DNA of 47,763 bases from DASWJQ01 sp036397095 (GTDB lineage Bacteria > Chloroflexota > Anaerolineae > Anaerolineales > E44-bin32). The translations under genes were made by a program, and so were the position numbers. This document shows positions 43,486-47,763 of this stretch, one piece after another (position 1 is the first letter of the stretch; the number at the start of each line of letters is the position of its first letter). The notes beneath the pieces were generated by a model. It made no database searches. It saw nothing but the letters and a program-made list of their open reading frames with translations, and was not told where the DNA came from. The stretch lies in NCBI GenBank assembly GCA_036397095.1, contig DASWJQ010000030.1, positions 1 through 47,763 of the forward strand, read 5' to 3'.

Positions 43486-43511
43486 AACGGGCCGCGACCG
43501 CGGCCCGTTTT
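43486..43511 (+). terminator. Rho-independent terminator after acpP
   Basis: A ten-base perfect stem (43486-43495 with 43500-43509) with loop GACC and a TTTT run at 43508-43511. It lies between convergent acpP and the ChlI-like gene. Its stem is the same as that of the hairpin at 29510 over ten bases. Confidence 0.85.
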
Positions 43512-43524
43512 GATTCCCCCCGTC

Positions 43525-44682
43525 TTACTTCTTCTTGCGCCGTTTCGGCTTGGGCTTCGTCAAGAGCGCCCGCAGTTCTTGCTCTTCGTCTTCGAGCTGC
43601 TCAAAGAAGTCATGCATGAATGCCGAGCGCCGAATGCGCAGGGACATGGGGGCAACCGCTCGCACATCCTGTTCGTTCGCCTCGAGACGGCCATCGGCGA
43701 CGGCGTGCGCCCGGGCCGCCTCGAACAACGTGATTTCGGCTCGGAGCGAGTCGATCGACAACTGCTGGATCAAGGACAGCCCCAGTTTCTCGGCGGGTTC
43801 GGTCAGGCTGACCTCGGCCAATTGCCGGCGGGCCTGACTGATCTCAAGCTGAGCTGATTCGGTGGCCTGATCGTAGGAGTCGATGACGGCATGGGGGCTG
43901 GTGCGAAAGGCCACCGAGCGACGGTAGGCTTCCATGCGTTGGTCCGTGTCGGCCAGCCCGCGCACGATGACCCGTAGCCCAAAGCGGTCCAAAATCTGGG
44001 GCCGCAGCCGGCCCTCCTCTGGGTTCATCGACCCAACCAGCACAAAGCGGCTGCGGTAGGTCGCCATCAGCGGACCCCGGTGGACGCCGAACGCACCTTG
44101 CGCGGCGGCGTCCAAAATGGCGTCGACGATCTCATCCTGGAGCAGATTGACCTCGTCAACATACAGGATGTTCTGGTCGGCCAGGCTGAGCAGGCCTCGC
44201 CGCAAACGCAGCCGCTGATGGACAGCCGCCCGCTCATCAAGCCCGCCAATCACGTCGTCGAGTTGAGCATTCAGCGGGAGATCAATCAGCCGCACGCGGT
44301 CGACGTAAGTGAGCGGCTCGCCTTGCGCATAGCGCTTGGCGCAGTCGGGACAGATGGCATCGATCCCACCAATTTCAACTTCGTGCGGCAAGCAGCCATA
44401 GGGGCAGCGCGATCGCTCGACATCGGGCATCAGGTCAGTCAGGCTGCGCACTGCCGTCGTCTTGCCGGTGCCGCGGGGGCCGATCAGGAGCACGCCACCA
44501 ATGTTGGGGTTAATCAAACCGAGCAAAAGGCCCAGCTTCATCTCCTCCTGGCCGACCAGGCCCAGGAAGGGGAAGGGGAGTTGCTCGGCAATGCCTAAGT
44601 CCTCGGGGGGTGGCGCCTCGAGGAAGCGGCGGGCGCTGGCACGCTCGAGCAGATCTGTCAGCGACTGAACGGCCTCGCTCAT
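43525..44682 (-). CDS. Magnesium-chelatase ChlI/BchI-like AAA+ ATPase
   Basis: 385 residues. The AAA+ domain starts LVGQEEMKLGLLL, with Walker A GPRGTGKTT, Walker B ILYVDEVNLL and the following EIVDAILDAAAQG helix, then sensor 1 in VGSMNPEEG. A four-Cys insert (CPYGC...CPDC) sits between Walker A and B, as in many BchI-like proteins. It ends in a Lys/Arg-rich tail. Chelatase activity would need BchD and BchH, which are not here, so it may instead remodel another partner. It overlaps the thioesterase gene by four bases. Confidence 0.88.
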   Translation of the reverse strand: MSEAVQSLTDLLERASARRFLEAPPPEDLGIAEQLPFPFLGLVGQEEMKLGLLLGLINPNIGGVLLIGPRGTGKTTAVRSLTDLMPDVERSRCPYGCLPHEVEIGGIDAICPDCAKRYAQGEPLTYVDRVRLIDLPLNAQLDDVIGGLDERAAVHQRLRLRRGLLSLADQNILYVDEVNLLQDEIVDAILDAAAQGAFGVHRGPLMATYRSRFVLVGSMNPEEGRLRPQILDRFGLRVIVRGLADTDQRMEAYRRSVAFRTSPHAVIDSYDQATESAQLEISQARRQLAEVSLTEPAEKLGLSLIQQLSIDSLRAEITLFEAARAHAVADGRLEANEQDVRAVAPMSLRIRRSAFMHDFFEQLEDEEQELRALLTKPKPKRRKKK

Positions 44683-45191
44683 GAGGCCGCGCCCTCTCGT
44701 TCTTGGGCAAGCTGGGATAGGCGGTAGTTCTGCCGGGCTTCGCCCTCTTGGATGCGCCGTTTCTGTTCTTCGGTTTCGGCCATCAGCCGCGGGACGGTCT
44801 TGGGTTTGCCTTGTTCATCGAGGGCGACGTAGACGGCATAGGCGGTGTTGGTGTGGGTCTGTTCGCCGCTGACCGGGTTTTCGGCGATGACCCTGACCCG
44901 AGTTTCTATTGAAGTCCGGCCGACATAGGTGACCTCGGCCTCGAGCAATACCAGGTCTCCGATGCGAATCGGCTCATGAAAGCTGACCCGGTCAATCGCA
45001 ACCGTTACGCAGCGGGACTGGGCATGACGCATTGCCGCCAGCGCACCGGCTTCATCGACCAGTTTCATGATCCAGCCACCGTGTACGTCGCCCATCAAAT
45101 TGGCGTTCGCCGGCTGCATAAGCTGGCTCAAGGTGATGCGGGATTGTTCGACGGTCTTACTGATAGGGCGGTCGGCCGAGCTGGGGCTCAA
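44679..45191 (-). CDS. Hotdog-fold acyl-CoA thioesterase
   Basis: 170 residues. The stretch ANANLMGDVHGGWIMKLVDEAGALAAMRHA is the hotdog helix with the catalytic Asp, and TVAIDRVSFHEPIRIGDLV follows as in YciA/BFIT-type thioesterases. It hydrolyses acyl-CoA esters in the cytoplasm. The C-terminus is a charged helix. The start is TTG 45191, six bases after AGAGGA, overlapping the upstream stop (TTGA); its own end overlaps the ChlI-like ATG. Confidence 0.88.
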   Translation of the reverse strand: MSPSSADRPISKTVEQSRITLSQLMQPANANLMGDVHGGWIMKLVDEAGALAAMRHAQSRCVTVAIDRVSFHEPIRIGDLVLLEAEVTYVGRTSIETRVRVIAENPVSGEQTHTNTAYAVYVALDEQGKPKTVPRLMAETEEQKRRIQEGEARQNYRLSQLAQEREGAAS

Positions 45192-45580
45192 TTCATGTCC
45201 TCTTTAAACTCGCCGCTGTCGGACGTGTGCATCAAACGCGGCTCTTCGTCCAGCACATCGATAACCTCAAACGGCAGCTCAGCCATCATTGGTGGAAGCG
45301 GCACGGTCGCCGGCGGCCGAATTGGATCTGGCGGGGGAGGCGGTGTGCGCCGTGGCAGCTCTTTCTCAATAATCCGTCGGCGCAGGACGCGTGGTTCTTC
45401 CGTCAGCCAGCCGACATAGACCCCGTCGACATCGTAGACTTGGCGGTCAGGAGTCACCCAACCTATCCACTCACCCATCGTGTTGTAAACATACGGGAAG
45501 ACCAAGATCGCTTCCCAGTCACCGGGGGTTGTGTAGATCGGGATCGGTTTGAAGTGCTTCGACGAATGATTACCGGTCAT
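45188..45580 (-). CDS. Unknown protein with paired GEWIGW/GVYVGW motifs
   Basis: 130 residues. The N-terminal half holds a short internal repeat: VYNTMGEWIGWVT and VYDVDGVYVGWLT. Each has a Tyr, an acidic or Asn residue and a Gly-X-X-X-Gly-Trp core, suggesting a small beta domain. A Pro-rich linker and an acidic tail follow. I do not recognise the family. It is coupled by overlap to the thioesterase and has its own TATAAT upstream. Its ATG at 45580 has no evident Shine-Dalgarno site. Confidence 0.7.
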   Translation of the reverse strand: MTGNHSSKHFKPIPIYTTPGDWEAILVFPYVYNTMGEWIGWVTPDRQVYDVDGVYVGWLTEEPRVLRRRIIEKELPRRTPPPPPDPIRPPATVPLPPMMAELPFEVIDVLDEEPRLMHTSDSGEFKEDMN

Positions 45581-45611
45581 GAATGACTTTGATTTGATAA
45601 TCCCTAACTCG

Positions 45612-45617
45612 ATTATA
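45612..45617 (-). promoter_or_regulatory. -10 element of the GW-motif/thioesterase/ChlI-like operon
   Basis: Minus-strand TATAAT lies 31 bases before the ATG at 45580, in an unusually AT-rich leader. The -35 position is weak. Confidence 0.45.
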
Positions 45618-45660
45618 CAGACTTCCGTTCGGGCCTGACCCTACAGCAACCCTTCCTTCC

Positions 45661-46152
45661 CTACTGCACGTCTGAGTAGGTCCAAATCCGATTGACACCG
45701 AAATTCCAGACCAGCACAACGATGATGGCCAGGGCCAGGGCCATGTTGCGGCCCAAGACCAGCGGATCGAGGCCGGCGATGGCCGGCGCCAGCCCGGTCC
45801 GGGACAACTGAGAGAGCATTTGCCCGGCCAATTCGCCCGCCGGCCGTTCGCTGAGTGCGAAGATCGGTGTGCGGATGGCCAGCCCCACCAAGTTGACGGC
45901 GGCATACTGGCCAAGCTGATGCAGCAGGTGTTTTGATCGGGAGTCGGCGTAGGTCCAGTATCGATTCCAGGTGAAGTTGCTCAGGACGGCTGCAATAAAC
46001 GAGAGGACTGAGGCCAGCACGCTCGGCATGCCGGTCACGATGGTCAACAGATTGAAGGTGCCGAAATCTACGCCGGCTCCGATGATGCCGACGATCGAGA
46101 AACGATAGAAGCGTGTGAACTCGCGATTGGCGCGCGGCTGAACCTGGGTCAT
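45661..46152 (-). CDS. GtrA-family membrane protein
   Basis: 163 residues with four predicted membrane helices. FYRFSIVGIIGAGVDFGTFNLL, FIAAVLSNFTWNRYWTY and the C-terminal VLVWNFGVNRIWTYSD are typical of GtrA, thought to move lipid-linked sugars across the membrane. The ATG overlaps the stop of the UXS-like gene (ATGA). This links it to nucleotide-sugar metabolism. Confidence 0.9.
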   Translation of the reverse strand: MTQVQPRANREFTRFYRFSIVGIIGAGVDFGTFNLLTIVTGMPSVLASVLSFIAAVLSNFTWNRYWTYADSRSKHLLHQLGQYAAVNLVGLAIRTPIFALSERPAGELAGQMLSQLSRTGLAPAIAGLDPLVLGRNMALALAIIVVLVWNFGVNRIWTYSDVQ

Positions 46153-47099
46153 AGGCGCTGGCGGAAATCCTGAATGGTGCGCTGCAGGCCATCCTCCAGG
46201 TCGACCGACGGTGACCAGTCGAGAACTTCCTGCGCCCGGCTGATGTCCGGCTGACGCCGATCGGGGTCGGACTCATCGCGCCGGTCAGGCAGCGTTTCAA
46301 GGCTTGAGCCCGAGTCGGTCAGCTCGACAATCTTCTCAGCCAGTTGGCGGATCGTCATCTCTGCTGGATTTCCCAGGTTGACTGGCAGGTGATAATCCGA
46401 CAACAGCAGCCGATACAACCCCTCGACGAGGTCATCAACGTAGCAGAAGCTGCGCGTCTGACTGCCGTCCCCATACAGGGTGAGCGCTTCGCCTTGGAGA
46501 GCCTGTCCAATGAAGTTGGGCACGACCCGGCCATCGTCCAGCCGTAGTCGCGGGCCGTATGTGTTGAAGATGCGGGCGACCCGCGTGTCAAGCTCGTGGT
46601 AGCGGTGGTAGGCCATCGTCATGGCTTCGGCAAAACGTTTGGCCTCGTCATAGACCGACCGGGGCCCGATGGGATCTACATGGCCCCAATATTCCTCCCG
46701 CTGAGGATGCTCCTGCGGATCTCCGTAGACTTCGGAGGTCGAGGCCAGTAAGAAGCGGGCCTGGTTGACCCGGGCTACGCCCAAGGCGTTGTGAGTTCCG
46801 AGCCCGCCTACTTTGAGAGTCTGGATCGGTAGCTGCGGATAGCCAAACGGAGAGGCAGGGTTGGGGCTGGCCGGCGAAGCGAGGTGCATCACAGCGTCGA
46901 GTTTGCCCGGTACGAAGATGAAGTTGGACACATCGTGCTGCAAGAAGAGGAAGTCATCTCGCCCGGCCAGGTGCGCAATGTTCTGCAAATCGCCGGTCAC
47001 CAGATTGTCGACCACCACCACTTGGTGTCCTTCCGCCAACAGGCGGTCGCACAAGTGGGAGCCGATAAAGCCAGCGCCGCCTGTCACCAATACTCTCAA
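46149..47099 (-). CDS. NAD-dependent dehydratase/decarboxylase (UDP-xylose synthase-like)
   Basis: 316 residues, extended SDR fold. TGGAGFIGSHL binds NAD. STSEVYGDPQEHPQ, YWGHVDPIGPRSVYDEAKR with the Tyr-X-X-X-Lys pair, and RIFNTYGPRL match UDP-glucuronate decarboxylases. It makes UDP-xylose or a related nucleotide sugar. It starts at TTG 47099, eight bases after AGGAGG (47108-47113). It is coupled to GtrA. Confidence 0.9.
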   Translation of the reverse strand: MRVLVTGGAGFIGSHLCDRLLAEGHQVVVVDNLVTGDLQNIAHLAGRDDFLFLQHDVSNFIFVPGKLDAVMHLASPASPNPASPFGYPQLPIQTLKVGGLGTHNALGVARVNQARFLLASTSEVYGDPQEHPQREEYWGHVDPIGPRSVYDEAKRFAEAMTMAYHRYHELDTRVARIFNTYGPRLRLDDGRVVPNFIGQALQGEALTLYGDGSQTRSFCYVDDLVEGLYRLLLSDYHLPVNLGNPAEMTIRQLAEKIVELTDSGSSLETLPDRRDESDPDRRQPDISRAQEVLDWSPSVDLEDGLQRTIQDFRQRL

Positions 47100-47107
47100 G
47101 GATGAAG

Positions 47108-47113
47108 CCTCCT
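47108..47113 (-). promoter_or_regulatory. Shine-Dalgarno site AGGAGG before the UXS-like TTG start
   Basis: Minus-strand AGGAGG eight bases from the TTG at 47099; no ATG is in position. Confidence 0.7.
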
Positions 47114-47152
47114 GTGTTAACCGGGGGCCGTCAATCGGCCCGTGAGTCTATG

Positions 47153-47763
47153 CTAGCCGTCTGCCCAGTCAAAGGCCGCTGTCTGCCCGTCCCCGGTGAT
47201 TTGTTGGGCCTGGCCGCTGGCCGCCTCGACGATCCACAGGTCGCCGCGCGAGCGGACCGCAATCAAGTCCCCATCTGGGGACCAGACTACCGGCTGTTGC
47301 AGGTCGTCACCGCGCAACCCAGGCTGGTCGGGTGCGGGAAACAGCGTTCGCATGTTGCTGCCGTCGCGATCGATAACCATCAGTCGATAGGAGGAGTCCT
47401 GGCTCGAAAGCGGGTCGATGGCCTGGTAAAAGGCCACAGCATAGGCCACTTCTCCGGATTCCCGAACAAGAGCCGGTGAGGTCGAAGGCAGGGCGAACAT
47501 GCCGCTCTGTGTGGCGAGTTTGAGCGCCCCGCCGCCTTGCGGCGCCTGGACGGACAATTCGAAGACCGGGGAAGCGGTCGGGCCTTCAAGGCCAATCGGC
47601 GGGCCATGGTTGACGTAGAACAGGGTGCGGCTGTCAGCGCCCCAGGCGACGCCGGGCACCCAAGCCCAGTCGCTCAACGTCTGGAATGGGGTGACCTCCC
47701 ATTGGCCGTCGAGGGATGGCGACCGGCTGTCGACTATGCCAACGGCATCGGCCCGGCTGAATG
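47153..47763 (-). CDS. TolB-like beta-propeller protein, C-terminal part (5' truncated by window edge)
   Basis: About 202 visible residues; the frame is open to the window end on the minus strand, so the N-terminus is missing. PD40-type strands are recognisable: WVPGVAWGADSRTLFYV, LMVIDRDGSNMRTLFP and VVWSPDGDLIAVRSRGDLWIV. The family forms propellers, often secreted or envelope-associated. It lies 53 bases upstream of the UXS-like gene on the same strand and may head that operon. Confidence 0.75.
   Translation of the reverse strand, partial: FSRADAVGIVDSRSPSLDGQWEVTPFQTLSDWAWVPGVAWGADSRTLFYVNHGPPIGLEGPTASPVFELSVQAPQGGGALKLATQSGMFALPSTSPALVRESGEVAYAVAFYQAIDPLSSQDSSYRLMVIDRDGSNMRTLFPAPDQPGLRGDDLQQPVVWSPDGDLIAVRSRGDLWIVEAASGQAQQITGDGQTAAFDWADG

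Noticed and set aside
43525..44682. Assignment as a working magnesium chelatase subunit for bacteriochlorophyll
   Set aside because: No BchD, BchH or other pigment gene is in the window; ChlI-like AAA+ proteins have other roles.

Overview
The window is a gene-dense, high-GC bacterial chromosome segment: about 46 protein genes and no gap over 300 bases. No rRNA, tRNA, CRISPR array, insertion sequence or phage gene was seen. The gene mix points to Chloroflexota, probably an Anaerolineae-like lineage: CpXC-domain protein, type 2 isopentenyl-diphosphate isomerase, many Ser/Thr kinase/FHA/PP2C genes, membrane proteins with Thr-Pro linkers, an LCP protein and small Ras-like GTPases. This placement is inferred from gene content only. 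Start codons are often TTG or GTG behind strong Shine-Dalgarno sites, and neighbouring genes frequently overlap by 4 bases.

Layout. 1-4193: AddB C-terminus and complete AddA (double-strand break processing). 4402-7604: glycerophosphodiesterase, LCP-family protein and a membrane-anchored repeat protein with a Thr-Pro tail. 7631-9907: an internally duplicated membrane protein coupled to a class IV aminotransferase, divergent from an EamA exporter. 9939-11298: a Rab-like GTPase with a probable roadblock-like partner. 11421-13135: a TrpF-like protein lacking the catalytic Cys, coupled to a PfkB kinase. 13215-18607: YjbQ, a zinc-ribbon membrane protein, a DHH phosphoesterase, an MFS exporter and a GT2 glycosyltransferase. 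18632-23169: LigA, an alpha-oxoamine synthase and an RlmI-like methyltransferase. 23177-26099: a histidine kinase with a CpXC protein. 26279-31445: class III aminotransferase, acyl-CoA ligase and FtsH. 31545-34582: Ser/Thr kinase, lipid kinase, SH3-like protein and DUF971.

34579-40939 is the most striking block. Seven minus-strand genes, separated by at most 35 bases, encode a PQQ-propeller Ser/Thr kinase, a PP2C phosphatase, a J-domain/VWA fusion, a zinc-ribbon FHA protein, an 80-residue unknown, an OmpR-type regulator and a CvnD/MglA-like GTPase. It looks like one phospho-signalling module with a writer, an eraser, a reader and two output switches.

41041-47763: GGPP-type prenyl synthase with type 2 IDI, acyl carrier protein, a ChlI-like AAA+ protein coupled to a hotdog thioesterase and an unknown GW-motif protein, then GtrA, a UDP-xylose-synthase-like dehydratase and the 3' part of a TolB-like propeller gene running off the end. 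All coordinates, promoters and motif positions were read by eye; no similarity search was run.
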